Below are positions 1 to 11,109 of a stretch of 64,000 nt of DNA, piece after piece. Where the stretch lies: contig JAIUCV010000003.1 of assembly GCA_026724425.1 (NCBI GenBank), positions 48,176,477-48,240,476 of the forward strand. The letters are read 5' to 3'. The position numbers and the translations under genes are program-made. The notes beneath the pieces were generated by a model. That model worked only from the letters and a program-made list of their open reading frames with translations, had not been told where the DNA came from and did not search any database. Position 1 is the stretch's first letter, and every line of letters begins with the position of its first letter. The stretch comes from Erythrophleum ivorense (taxonomy: Eukaryota; Streptophyta; Magnoliopsida; Fabales; Fabaceae).

Positions 1-1191
1 CACTATGCTACATGCAATCATACACATTGAAAGCATAACACATCAAGGGCCTTTGGTAGTAAAATTATACATGTTCATTTGTATGAACCCAAAATCATTA
101 CATACATTATGTCTATATACATTTAAGTATGCTCAAGCATCAACATCATCTATACATCTCATGGTTACAATTATTGATATCAAAATACATTTACAAAGCT
201 CATTTCTCTATACATATGTCAAAGTCTTACTTCTTATACTTGTTGGCTCCCACTCCTTAACCCACTTGGCTCACCTAGACATGGTTAGATATTGGAGAGG
301 AAAGAGTGAGATTCTAAGAATTTCAATAGCTCTTAACCCTTTCAATAATATATAATAGTGATATTTTCAAGTCCAAGAATGCATATATGAACATTAAGCT
401 ACTAGTAATCATACATAAATTCATTTTCATGTGCAAGAAGCTCATACATGTCATACATTAACTTTCAAGAGCATTGGTTTAGCCTCACCCCCTTTCCTTA
501 GGACTTTTGGACTTATTTCACCCATTTTCAAGGGACTTTTGACTAAGCCTCACTCCTCTTGAGACTTTTGGTTTTGTCTTGCCCAATCCTAAGGACTTTT
601 GGCTTCACCAAGTTCATTCAAGCTATAACACATTTATAAAACACATTTTATGCATATAATGGTACCATGACATGTAGAAAATAGCTATACACATTTCTCA
701 TAGCTTAAACATGCATACACACATCCAAAGACAAGAAAACAACCAATAATTCATGAGACAAAGGTTAGAGAGCTACCATTGGAACAAAACATAAGTCTTT
801 CCCTGGATTCTTCTTCCCCTTTCAAGGTCACACACTTGCAAGTGGGTGGAGTTTAATTCCTTTTGCCTAAACACATCAAATAGGATCCAATTACATTCTT
901 AAAGCCAATTTTAACATCATACACACACTAGATGAAGCTACTTCCTCTTATGGTTCAATTATGGCTCCATTTAAGACCTAATGAAGCAACCATAATAATT
1001 CTTGATCTTGGCTCCATTTTCTCCCTCAATCTATGACTTTTGATTTCATTTAGACTCTCTGGAGCCCCCACACATTCATTTTGAAGGGCCTAGCTATATG
1101 TTGCTTCTTTATGTTATATTATGGAACTTATACCTCCATCTCTTAATCTATGGGTTTTAAATTTTTTCCAAGGATTCCTTTGATATTCTTC

Positions 1192-4100
1192 TGTAACATC
1201 TGGTCCCTCCATAAACGTGAGAAACGCAATGTTCAGTTTCTCCGTAAACGTCAGAAATGGGCCAAATATAAAAGCAAGTTCTCAAAATAGAAGGTATTAG
1301 GGCCAACTAAAATTATAATAAAATTTTAAATATTAGAAAATGAGGATTTGAGGTGTAAGATACCCAAAAACTAGAGCCAGAAGAGACCAGAAAATTTACC
1401 GAAGGAAGTAGGGGCATTTTTATAATTTTTGAAAAATTTTGAAAACTCACAAGACGGTTTTTTAAATAAAAAATTTGAGCTTTCCAAAGTTCTCAGGGGC
1501 CTTGAATACTATGGGAACCCCTAGAACAGTTGAAACCCCTCCGGTGAGCGATTTCGGTCTTTGGTTGATAGAAACTTTGACCAAATGGTTCAAAGTGATT
1601 TTAGATCCTCTTTGAGTGATTCCAAAGGCAATTATTATGATTGAGGACCTAAGGAATATGATGGAAAAGATGGATTTTGAAAAAGAGTTGAAATGAGACC
1701 AAACAGACAAACCATGGATTAGGGACTAAAATGAAAAGTTAAAAAAGTATGTTAACTTTACCCTTTTTCTTTTAAAATCATGTCCAGCCCTTCTCCTTCC
1801 TCTCCATCGATGATTTTCTGGTCTGAAACAGATTTGAAAGTGGCGCACCAAGGGAAGAGAAGAAGGAGGAAAAATTCAAGTCTTTAGGTATGGAAATTTG
1901 CTTATTTTTCATGCTTTCTTTCCACCAATCTCTTCTCCTCTTTTTCTCTCTTCTTCTCCATGATTTTTCTAAAGTTTTGAGGGCTGTTTTGAAGGGAGAA
2001 CAGACAAAAAATTTTGAAAATCAAGAAAAGAGGCCAAAGAAGGCAAAGAGCAAGCAAAGAAAAGCAAAAAAATAAGGTAAAACTTTCATTCTTTGATAGT
2101 TTCTTCCTCCCCCTTCCTCTTGCACGAATTTGGGCACCATGAGCCCAATTCTTAGGGGTTATTTTCTGCCCAATTCATGGAGGGATTAGAGGTTTTAGGT
2201 GGCAAGGATTAAGAATGAACTAATAGAATCAAGAAAGAAGCATTAAGAAATAAAATGGAATCATTGGGGATCCAAATGCTCCCTTGCAAATCTAATTTTA
2301 TATGAATGTTGCTTAATTGAATGTTAAAACATGCTCCTAAGATCCCTAAGAGGCTCCCCACATGCTTCCTCCTTCAAGAAAATAAAGAGAACTCCATGGA
2401 AGGTCAATGCACCCATAGTGTCGGCCTAAGCAAGTTCACCTAGCTAGGGAGAGTTTCAAATTTTTCTAAGGCCATTTTCGAGTCATATATGGTGAATGAA
2501 TATAAGAGGAGGCCTTGGAAAAAATTTAGAACTCAAGGAAAGTGAATTGGGGTCATAGGTTCCATATTATGACCTAAAGAAATGTGGTACTAGGTCCTTT
2601 ATTTTAATGGTGTGGTGGCTCCAAGAGGCTTAAAAGGAGTCAAGAATCATAATTGAGAGGAAAGAATGAGGCCTAGAAGTTATTTGAGGAGTGTTGCTTC
2701 ATTAGGCACCATTATGGACCATAATGAAGCCTATAGAGTAATCTAGGGCTTAAGCAAATTATATAACTTTAGAATATGTTTTATGAACCTAATTAGCTCT
2801 CTTAAATCATGTCTAGGCTAAGAGAAACCATCTCCATCAAATTGTGGGTGTATAGCCGAGGCAAAGGAGGGAAATCCAAGGAGAAAAGTGTGTAGATTTG
2901 CACAAGGTAGCTCTCTCCACCTTCTCTCATGCATGAATGTGTATTTACCTTGTCTTAAAATGTGTGTGTGTGCATTTTCAAGCCATGAAAAGTATGCTAG
3001 CATGATCTTGTTTGCCATGATTTCATGATGTCATGTTATGTTTTCAAGTGACTATATGATGTTTCTTGAGTTTGCTTGAGTGTGGAGAGGCCAAGAACTC
3101 TTCACTATGGAGAGGATGAGCCAAGAACCCTTGACCTTGGTTGAGGCAAAGTAAAGAGTCTCCCAAAATCAAAGTGGGTTCCCAAGAGTATGGTTGAGTC
3201 CAAAGTGCTCAAAGAATAGGTGAGGCAAGTCTAAAATCCACGAGGAGAAGTGTGAGGCCAATCCAAACACTTGGTGAACTCTTGAATGTCTTGTATGATG
3301 TGTTCATATGCCAAGATTGCTTTTTAAATGTATATGACTTCCATTTTCTCCATGCATGCATTTTTAAGGCTTGCTTTACATATATTACGTATGATTGAAT
3401 GGAAGATGAGCTATTGGGGCTATTGGGATTCTTTGAATCTCATCCCCTTCTCTCCAATGATCTAAGATGCTAGGTGGACCAAGTAGCTATGGCAATGGGA
3501 GCCAACAACAATGAAGAAGGGAGATTGACAAGCTTATGCCTTGTTTTGTTCATTTTGGAACCATAATGATGGTTCATGATGTATATGATGTTGTAAATGT
3601 GTTATGAACCTTGATACATATGTAAATTCACTATAATGTGATGTTTAGATGTATGAAAATGATATGTGACCTCTAGCATTTATTTTGAGTATGAAATGCC
3701 AAAGTGTGCAATATGGAAGTATGGTGTGAATATGTATAAATGTGAGTTGAATGGCCAAAATGAGATGCATGAGGTTTAGGACCATTTGGGCAGCTCACAT
3801 AAGTCTTAAATGTACTTTTAGACTTACCCAAAAGGTGCCAAGACTAAGGGAAATCCATTTGGCAACTTTGGTATCCTATATGGAGCCAAAATTGACCATT
3901 ATGGATCCCTATGTCACTTTTGAGCCAAATGACTTAGTCTTGGTCTGAAATTTGACATGGAATTAGGTCTCAATAAGAGCTTTCTAGGAAGTTAAAGATA
4001 ATAATTTTTAGAGGTCTACAGAATATTTGATGATTTTTTGAAATTGGCAAATTTTAGGGATTTGGTCGCTGCACTATTCAATTGGTCCAAAATTGTTTTC

Positions 4101-4890
4101 TGTTATTTGATATTCAAATGATGTCCAATTGCCATGAAATTTTATACAGAGAACAGTGACTTGTGCTAACTGGAAGCACCTCATTTGGAGGTCTAGAGAG
4201 GAAGATATGAATTTTTGAAGTTTCTGTCCAGTATCAGTAGCCTTGCCTGACCAGAAGTACTGTTCCATTGAATTCTGAGATCTGAGCTTCTTGAACTGAC
4301 CTGGAGATATTTTTCCTCTCTAGTTGACATCCATAGCTTCCTAGATTGATATCATTTGCATGGATTGGATTTTTTGGGAATTAATTGGACATTTTTTAAG
4401 TTCATATCAGTAAACTGTGATAGCATCAGGACCCAGTCTGACCTCCGGACCATTTCGCATGTCAAACACTCTGTGTGTGGGGTTTTATAACTTGTAAATA
4501 TTTTTTTCATGAATTATACATCCCAAGCTTTCCAGAATGACCAAGATTGCTTGTTTTTAATTTTTCTAGATTTAGTTATGATTTTCCAAAGTTTGCCTAG
4601 AAAGGAGGCCAATTCTGGCCGAGAATGAAACCTCTTTTTCCACCTTCCAATTCGGTTTCCATGAGTTGTAGGCATGTTTTTGTGATACAAATGAGTTGTA
4701 ATGATATAATAAAATATGAGGATGTATAGCATGAGCTCACACGGTCCATATGACAGCGAATGAAATTTTTAGTCATGATGCGACGCAAGAAAGTGTGTTA
4801 TTTTCTATGAAATTTCTCACTTCCTTCTTACTATATATCACATGAGCATGTAAATGATTATGGATGTGAGCTAGAAATTATGGTGTTATA
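1192..4890 (+). mobile_element. Solo long LTR L2 (3.7 kb) nested in L1
   Basis: Starts TGTAACATCTGG at 1192 and ends GGTGTTATA at 4890. It is flanked by the 5-bp direct repeat TCTTC at 1187-1191 and 4891-4895, the size made by an LTR-retrotransposon integrase. The host sequence on both sides rejoins as one L1 copy, which confirms both borders. No PBS, PPT or gag-pol is present, so it is a solo LTR left by LTR-LTR recombination. The short frames inside it (for example 1890-2075 and 3751-3948) are not conserved between copies and are not genes. The minisatellite block lies near 3070-3280. Confidence 0.9.
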
Positions 4891-5301
4891 TCTTCCATTA
4901 TATTTAGTCCCAATCTAATCTTAGAAAAATTTAAAACACTCCTTAGGTCCTTCTTCCATGCTTGGTCGAGACATGTCTTCCTTAAGGAGCCTATGGAGTT
5001 TTTCAATTTTCCTTGAAGGAAGAGACATTTGGGAGGCTTCCTAGAGGTCTTAGGAACTCAATTAAACTCTCACATAAGCTTAACCATCCTTAAACAAAGT
5101 CAAATTTTGGCATATGTCTTTGAATCCCTAGCTTTGCTATCTTGGATTTTAATAGTTTTCCTTTAGGTTTCTTTGCATTTACTACCTTCCCACACGCCAA
5201 ATCATAAGTTTCATACTTTGTTTAGTTCAGAATTATTCCGCTCTTGCTCTACTTTGGGCAAAAAGTGAGTCAATTAGCAGGGGAGAGGAAAAAGGACGCC
5301 A

Positions 5302-5309
5302 CTTATAAG
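5302..5309 (-). promoter_or_regulatory. Candidate LTR TATA box in L1
   Basis: On the minus strand CTTATAAGTGGCGTCC lies about 543 bp inside the LTR start. A TATA box at nearly the same offset, usually followed by a GGCG-containing motif, occurs in L7, L8, L9, L11 and L12. The conserved offset suggests the retroelement core promoter, with U3 of about 0.55 kb. Activity is inferred. Confidence 0.55.
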
Positions 5310-5852
5310 ACTAAAAGTGCCTAATTTGTTCATTAAAAATTCTATTTGCGTCCTGCTTTCTTAGCTAATTCATTTTAGGCTCATTTTAACTCTTTTTTGA
5401 GAATTGCCTTTTCCATCATAAAATTTAGTTCCTCTAATTCATAAAATGGATTTGGAATCACTCAATTTAGATTAAAATCTTCTTGAACGAAAAGGTCAAA
5501 GTTTGAGTCAATCAACTTTCAAAAACATACACTGGAGGAGGTTTGAACCAATCCAGGGGTTCTTATGATTTTTAGGGCCTCTGAAAACCTTAAACAACTT
5601 AATTTTTTCATCTAAAAAGCCCTCTTATGAGTTTTCCAAAAAGTGCTCATATTTATGAAAATGCCATTATACTTTTGGCAATTTTACTGAGCTACTTTGG
5701 CTTTGGTTTTTGGGCATCTTAGACCTTGAATCCTTAGTTTTCATTATTTAAAATTTTATTCTAATTTTATTTGGCCTTAACTCGTCCATTTCAAGGGACT
5801 TTCTTTTCAAACTGACTCATTTTGGTATTTTTACGACAAATTGGATGTTACA

Positions 5853-7166
5853 TTTTGCAACTCTCTTTCATGCCTTCATCATAGCTCTTTCTCTCATCTT
5901 TATCAGGCCATGCCTGACCATTTTTTAGTTTGCAAACATGGTTGATTGAATTTCAATCTTGGCTTGACTAAATTTTAGTTAGGAATGTTGGCCAACCTTT
6001 TAATTTTGAATTTTAAAAGTACCAAAATCAGACCCAAAACCTAACTTTCCTTGCACCTTACCTCTTATTGACCAGCCCATACCCTTTTCCAACCATGGTT
6101 CTTTTGCTCTACTAGAATAGATTTGCTTGTGCCTTTGCTCCCTAAGAACAAATTTGCTCATGCTTGAGCATTAAGGTAACATATGTGCATACCCTTTTCT
6201 CTTTCTAATATTTATAGGATTACCTATAAAACATATTGTTAACTTTAGTTGCTTGCATTTGTCTCAATAAGGCTCTTACTTATTGGAATTTGGGTTTTAG
6301 AATCATAGTTGTATTTTAAGAGATTTCAATACACTAAATATAAATTACTTGTTATTAATTATTTTAGTATATGAATAAAATAAAATCATGGGTATAGTTG
6401 TTTTGTAGTAAATCATTTCCATTAACTTGTTCCAAATTATTTTCAAATTATGTAATAGGTATGGAATCAAATGGTCTCGCTTGCTTTGCCACTACTTTGC
6501 TTATTCCATGTGGTCTTCATTTTTTGTTGGTGGGTTATTATTTTGTTTACATTCACTAGGTAAAAGCTTATTAACCTTATCAAGGTGTTCTTGGTTCATG
6601 AGTTAGGGGAAATACTTTATGCCTGTCATCCTAGTTTTGTCCCCTGCTTGATTTGTATCATAGGCCATTATTATTTGCATAAATACAAAAAAAAAATTCA
6701 ATGGCATGTTTCATCCTATTATATGGTTGATTAATAAATTTGATATGGTTTTAGGAAAAAGAAAAGGGAGTTTTATAAGCTTTATCTAGGTAGCTAGACT
6801 TACAAAAATCAAATACTATTTTGTTATAGTTGGGAATATTACATGCTTTCATGACATTTGTTACAATTGAAGAGGATCGATGGCCTAAATTGTTATGCCA
6901 CAAGAACATTAGGTTGAGAATCTGTGAAACTCCATGTAGTAGAAATAAAACCTTAAGTAAATGCTAAATTAAAATTTGAACAATGAAGTGGGTCCTTTAA
7001 ATACAACACACTTTGTTATATATGTTTTACTATTTTCTATTAAGACTAAAAAAATTAAAATACACTTCCTAGTTCACTTATATTGTGGAACCATTTGACT
7101 TGTTGTTGGGTGTATGTATTTCTTCATTATATTTAGCATAACATATACCTTTGATAAATTCTACAG
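5853..7166. other. AT-rich intergenic stretch without a recognisable gene
   Basis: The long LTR family stops exactly at 5852. The sequence from 5853 is AT-rich and shares nothing obvious with the repeats elsewhere in the window. I looked for reading frames resembling known plant proteins or retroelement domains and found none I can defend. It is probably old single-copy or low-copy DNA of the original locus. Confidence 0.6.
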
Positions 7167-7226
7167 ATAGAAGTTGGAATTGAAGATTGCCTATACATTG
7201 AATTTGAATACAACAAAAGCAAGTAC
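7167..7226 (+). pseudogene. VPS26-like (retromer subunit) exon fragment
   Basis: Frame 7167-7226 reads IEVGIEDCLYIEFEYNKSKY, which I recognise as near-identical to the conserved segment of eukaryotic VPS26, the arrestin-fold subunit of the retromer complex that recycles cargo from endosomes. In real VPS26 this is followed by HLKD; here similarity stops at once and the frame reaches stops within a few codons. The preceding bases TTCTACAG form a plausible splice acceptor, so the piece looks like the start of one exon rather than a cDNA copy. No other VPS26 exon was found nearby. It may be a gene fragment carried by a transposon (CACTA-type repeats lie 0.8 kb downstream) or the remnant of a duplicated gene. 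The family assignment comes from recall, not a search. Confidence 0.65.
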
Positions 7227-7619
7227 ATTGAATGTGTTCATCATTGATAAGAAAACCATACTAGATATGATATTCACCACATTAAATTGTATGGAACAAT
7301 TTGCAAAGAACTAATTCAAAGTGATTCAAGGCATGCAAGTTAAGTTGATTTATGTCACTGTGTTTATATATGTTGCCTATTCATATATGATTAGAATAAC
7401 AAATTTAAAAGGTAAAAAAACGTACTTCCTTGTTACTATATATGAATAACAAATTAGTGACTCCATTTACAATGTATCATTTTGTGCTATCTTAGAATTA
7501 GTTTAGAATTAAGAAATTGATTTTTCTTGTTTTAAATTTGTACATAATAACTTACTTAACCATATTTTTCTTTTTAAATTATTTTTCAATCAAATGACAA
7601 ATTATTTGACTAAACTAGG

Positions 7620-7838
7620 TTTTGGATGGAATATATGATCAAACCACTTCTATTGACCAAGACAGTAGCTGAAGATGTGTTGGATGGAATGAATCCAATG
7701 CTAAAGGCAAAAGAGGTTAATGTAAAAGAGAAATTGCCAATGCACATAGCAGATGTTGTTGACACAAACAAGTTCAAAGCTGATGGTATTTTGGTTGTTA
7801 GGATAGTTTGTTGTATTTTGATATATTCATATTATTAA
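7620..7838 (+). CDS. Unrecognised short coding-like frame, possible exon
   Basis: A frame beginning with methionine at 7626 runs 70 codons with a composition unlike the chance frames nearby: balanced, Lys/Asp/Glu/Met-rich, with stretches such as KTVAEDVLDGMNPMLKAKE and EKLPMHIADVVDTNKFKAD. CTAAACTAG just upstream could be a splice acceptor, and GATGGTATTT near 7780 could be a donor, which would limit the exon to about 7620-7780. The last residues before the stop look like translated intron. I do not recognise the family. It sits between the VPS26-like fragment and the CACTA-type repeats and could be a second captured or residual exon. Confidence 0.3.
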   Translation, partial: FWMEYMIKPLLLTKTVAEDVLDGMNPMLKAKEVNVKEKLPMHIADVVDTNKFKADGILVVRIVCCILIYSYY

Positions 7839-8014
7839 TTGTGCATTTTCAAGTATGCACCCAGAAGTTGGTGTTCAGAATTTCTACCATATGTCATACA
7901 CCACTTATAATTACACAAATTTATTTTGTTCTTTCTAGATTGTCATGTATATGCCAATTTATTTTGTCAATAGTTATTGGTTGAATGTAATTTTTTAAGA
8001 AATTTGAAAAACTT

Positions 8015-8516
8015 CTTTAATGGTGACTTTTTTTGCCACAAAATTTTTGTAATGGGAAAACCTAACTTTTATTAGTGACAACAATCACCACTGAAAGTAG
8101 CTTTTTTTATGGTGTCCCTTGAGTTTCGTTATTAAAACTTTCTATTAGTTGTAATAAAAGTTTCCACTAAAAGTTTGTATTTAGTGCTTTTAGTGGTGAC
8201 CATTCTTGAATGGCTAGATGGACGCAAATATAATGGCAATATTTGTTGCTACTAAATACCTTTTGTGTTGACTTTGGTGATTACTAAAAGTCTTGTTTTA
8301 GTGGTGATCTCTTCAAATGGCTAAATTAACTTATATATAGTGGCAATAAATGTCACCACCAAATACCTTGTTTTGTGGTGACCCTTTTCTTGCCATTGAA
8401 GAGATTCAATATTAGATGTTCTAGTTACAATCTAGTGTGACCAACTGTCACTACTAAAAATATTTAATAGTGACTTTTGGACTTTTAGCGATGACAAGCC
8501 TTTTTTCTTTTGTAAT
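8015..8516 (-). mobile_element. CACTA-type transposon end with subterminal repeats
   Basis: This block is dense with degenerate copies, in both orientations, of a short unit around TTAGTGGTGAC (for example near 8090, 8190, 8300, 8350, 8460). Such subterminal arrays are typical of plant CACTA (En/Spm) elements. It closes on the right with TTTTTTCTTTTGTAATG, whose reverse complement, CATTACAAAAGAAAAAA, is a decayed form of the usual CACTACAAGAAAA terminus. No clear opposite terminus or transposase was found, so this is one end of a larger element or a small non-autonomous relative. Confidence 0.55.
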
Positions 8517-9257
8517 GTATATAAATGGATAGGATTTATGTGTTATAAATAGCTTGTAATGGACTAAGTTATTTATACGTCCATTTAGGGAACATATCTC
8601 AATTCAGAACTCATTTAGAGTTAATTATCCTATTTATACTAGTTAAGAGTTTGTTTTTACCCTTCAAGGATATTGATGGACTCTTTTGCCTTTTATAGAG
8701 TATTATGTGTTATAACCTATCCCTACCCTCTTCCTTTTTAGTTGCTATTGTCTTCTTATCAATTTTTCATTCTAATAATGGACTGTAGCATCATATTTAG
8801 TATAATCTAAACTTATCTCCCAATTTAATTTTAACATTTTAAGATTAAATTATTATTAACATTGTGCTAAACTTTTAATATATGATTAAATTTATGTCCA
8901 TATAATGCATATGAGTTCTCCACATTTCAAATAAAAAAAGAACTTTCCTTATGTGACCTATACTAGTGATATTAAAATTATCATTTTTATACTTTAAGAT
9001 GAAATATTAATACTTTACACATGATGGGTATTATAGTATTATCCATAAACAAGTTTTTTTTCAATATAAAAATTTTATGAGAACAACCAAAAAATAGTAT
9101 AATCTAGCATTAAGAATTCAGAAAAAATTAAAATAAATAAATAAATAAAATTTACAAAAAAAGGTCCCTCAATTTAGAGGCATTTTGGCTTCTATTTAGG
9201 ATTCCTTACAATCATGAGTTGTCACATATCACTAAATATAAACCACTTTTCAGGTAC
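8517..9257. other. AT-rich upstream region of the glycine-rich gene
   Basis: No gene or repeat is recognised here apart from a short AATA run near 9131-9150. It lies between the CACTA-type end and the TATA box of the glycine-rich protein pseudogene, so it would have held that gene's upstream control region. Confidence 0.5.
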
Positions 9258-9269
9258 TATATATATAAA
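9258..9269 (+). promoter_or_regulatory. TATA box of the glycine-rich protein pseudogene
   Basis: TATATATATAAA lies 73 bp upstream of the methionine at 9342. With the usual ~30-bp spacing this gives a leader of roughly 45 nt, normal for a plant gene. The box belongs to the host locus, since it lies outside every repeat delimited here. Confidence 0.55.
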
Positions 9270-9341
9270 CGCTATACACCCTTGTATCCACCCTTGTAAA
9301 AATCACAAATCCAAAATAGAAGAATTAAAAAAAATGGAAAA

Positions 9342-9589
9342 ATGGCATCTAATCTTTTTAAATTTAGTCTCTTCCTTTTCTTATTTATCACTTTCACCAT
9401 CGCAACCTCCATGGGAGTTGGTGGATGAAGAAAGCTTTGTGTCTTTCGAAATGTACTCTAATGGGGCACCACAAGCTCGTGAAACCTCTACAGGAGGTAG
9501 TGAGTTAAGTCATAATCTGAATTGGAACTATAAGTAGGATTATGGATCTAGGGCTAAGTAGTCTTCAATGGGTTTTGGTTGAGACTTTG
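9342..9589 (+). pseudogene. Secreted glycine-rich protein pseudogene, 5' part
   Basis: From ATG at 9342 the frame gives a signal-peptide-like start: MASNLFK, a hydrophobic Phe/Leu/Ile stretch, then TIATSMGVGG, ending at TGA 28 codons in. A +1 shift around 9420 restores a frame that runs through VDEESFVSFEMYSNGA to an aromatic/Gly-rich tail (NWNYK, DYGSRAK, SSMGFG, DFG). That tail has in-frame stops at 9535 (TAG), 9559 (TAG) and 9580 (TGA), each at a place where a single G-to-A change in TGG (Trp) would explain it. The frame then runs into the LTR at 9590 and continues at 31458. The architecture (signal peptide, then Gly/Trp/Tyr-rich chain) matches plant cell-wall-type glycine-rich proteins. 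Product and export are inferred; the gene is dead. Confidence 0.65.
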
Positions 9590-9654
9590 TGTAACATCCG
9601 AGTTTTTGTAAACATGAGGACTCAAGATTTCAAAATTTTTTTAAGTCTTCTAAC

Positions 9655-9855
9655 TATAGTGAATGTACCTATTAGCTATAGCGAGGGAGCTTATTTGCCA
9701 CAGCGAGAAGCTAATTCGCTATAGCAAGTTCATGGCTGATACAAATTCTAGAGAGATTTTCATAATAGCGCCAGCTATGGCGAGAATTGAGGGATCTGGA
9801 ACTGATAAGTGCTTGCTGTAATGAGGGATATTTCTCGCTATAGTGAGATTTATTC
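9655..9855. repeat. Cluster of imperfect palindromes, GCTATAGC type
   Basis: Within 200 bp there are about eight degenerate copies of a self-complementary motif centred on GCTATAGC or GCCAGCTATGGCG, for example TTAGCTATAGCGA, TTTGCCACAGCGA, TAATTCGCTATAGCAA and TCTCGCTATAGTGA. Spacing is irregular and the flanks share AATT/ATT. The same theme recurs at 13225-13600, 19490-19575 and 22005-22180 in other elements. Confidence 0.7.
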
Positions 9856-11109
9856 AAAAAAAATGTGAAAAAGTGGAATTGCTTCTTAAAGGGTCTAAAA
9901 TTCTTCTCCTTCATTTTAACCAAATTTTGGCTAGCTGAAAACATAAGAAAAGCTGTTGGAAGTGGCATACAAAGGGGGAGCAAAGGGAGAATAAAGCAAG
10001 CCTTAAAAGTATGAGTTTTAGCTATTTTTCCTTACTCTTTGCTTTACTAAACTCTTCCCCCTCTCCTTTACCTTCCTTCTCATAGTTTTGGTGTGTGATT
10101 TGAGCTTAGACCAGAGGGGAGAATTTCAAAATTGGAAAGGAGAAGCAAAGCAAAAGAGAGAGCATCCAAGGAAAACTAGCAATCAAGGTGAATTTCTTGT
10201 CTTCCATGCTGCTTCCTTCTTGTCCCTTTTAGAGTGAATTTTAGCCAAGAGAGAACAGCTAAGAGGGAGAAATTTCTGACCAAAACCAAGTGAAAAACCT
10301 AAGGTTTAGGCTATGGGAACCTAAGACATGCGAAGAGAATGGAAGAAAATCTAAGAAAATTCAAGATAGGAAAGTTAGGGATTTAAAGTAACAACCTAAA
10401 ATCTAATTTTATCCAAGAGTTCTTAAGTCTAAGTGAGTGTTTGAATGAGCTCCTAAGATCCCTAGGGAGCTTTCCACATGCATCTCCTGTCAAGGAAGCA
10501 AAGAAAACTCCTTGGCCCCTTTAATAAAGTATGTCTCAGCCTAGGATTGAACTAATGCTTATGGGGTATTTTAATTTCTTCCAAGCTTGGTTTTGTATCA
10601 TATATAATGGGAAAATATGCAAGGAAGCCTTGAAAAAAGTCTAGAGAGCTTAGAAAGTGTGATGGAGGTATAGGTTCCATATTGTAGCATAATGAAGCAG
10701 CACATAGATAGGCTCCTTAAAATAAATGTGTGATGAATCCAAAAGGTTTTAATGGAGTCAAGAAGCATAGATTTAGGAGAGAGTAGAGCCAAGATCATGT
10801 TTTCCTAAGGTTGCTTCATTAGGTGCCTTATGGAACCATAATTGCACATTGTGAGTGCCAAAGCTATCCTAGAGTGTGTGTGGCTTTAGTATATGTTCCA
10901 AGAGCATAATTAGATCCTATTTGATGTGCTTAAGCCAAAGGAATCAAGTCCTATCTCCTTATGGATGTTTGGCCAAGGGAGAGGAAGACGTGTCAAAGGT
11001 TAAAGTGTGCATAATGCCTTCAAGGTAGCCCTCTAACCTTTCTCTCATGTATGTGTGGATGCTTTCTTGCTTTGGATGCTTGTATATATGTTGAACTAAA
11101 AAAGGCATG

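Larger units (their letters stand above)
1..5852 (-). mobile_element. Long-LTR family copy L1, minus strand, left part outside window, split by L2
   Basis: Read on the minus strand, this copy starts at 5852 with TGTAACATCCAA and runs leftward to the window edge. The stretch 1-1191 continues directly into 4896-5852 once the nested copy 1192-4890 and one TCTTC duplication are removed. The join restores a text (a TTTTTCCAAGG block, then ATGACTCAA-like sequence and AAATTTAAAACTC) that is uninterrupted near 16990-17070 and 24910-24990. It is non-coding. Landmarks shared with other copies are a TATA box near 5302-5309 and the GTGAGGC-type minisatellite near 480-620. The outer left end is not visible, so solo LTR versus full element cannot be decided. 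Confidence 0.85.

Noticed and set aside
3751..3948. Repeated ~65-codon frames at equivalent LTR positions (3751-3948, 51839-52057)
   Set aside because: They recur because the LTR is repeated; the frame is not kept open in the other copies and has no start or domain support.
8015..8516. CRISPR-like or satellite array
   Set aside because: The short units are irregularly spaced, occur in both orientations and end in a CACTA-like terminus, in a plant genome.
9336..9537. The longer frame starting at 9214 or 9334 as the true start of the glycine-rich protein
   Set aside because: In that frame the region 9342-9425 gives no clean signal peptide, whereas the ATG at 9342 in the neighbouring frame does; the frames meet at a shift near 9420.
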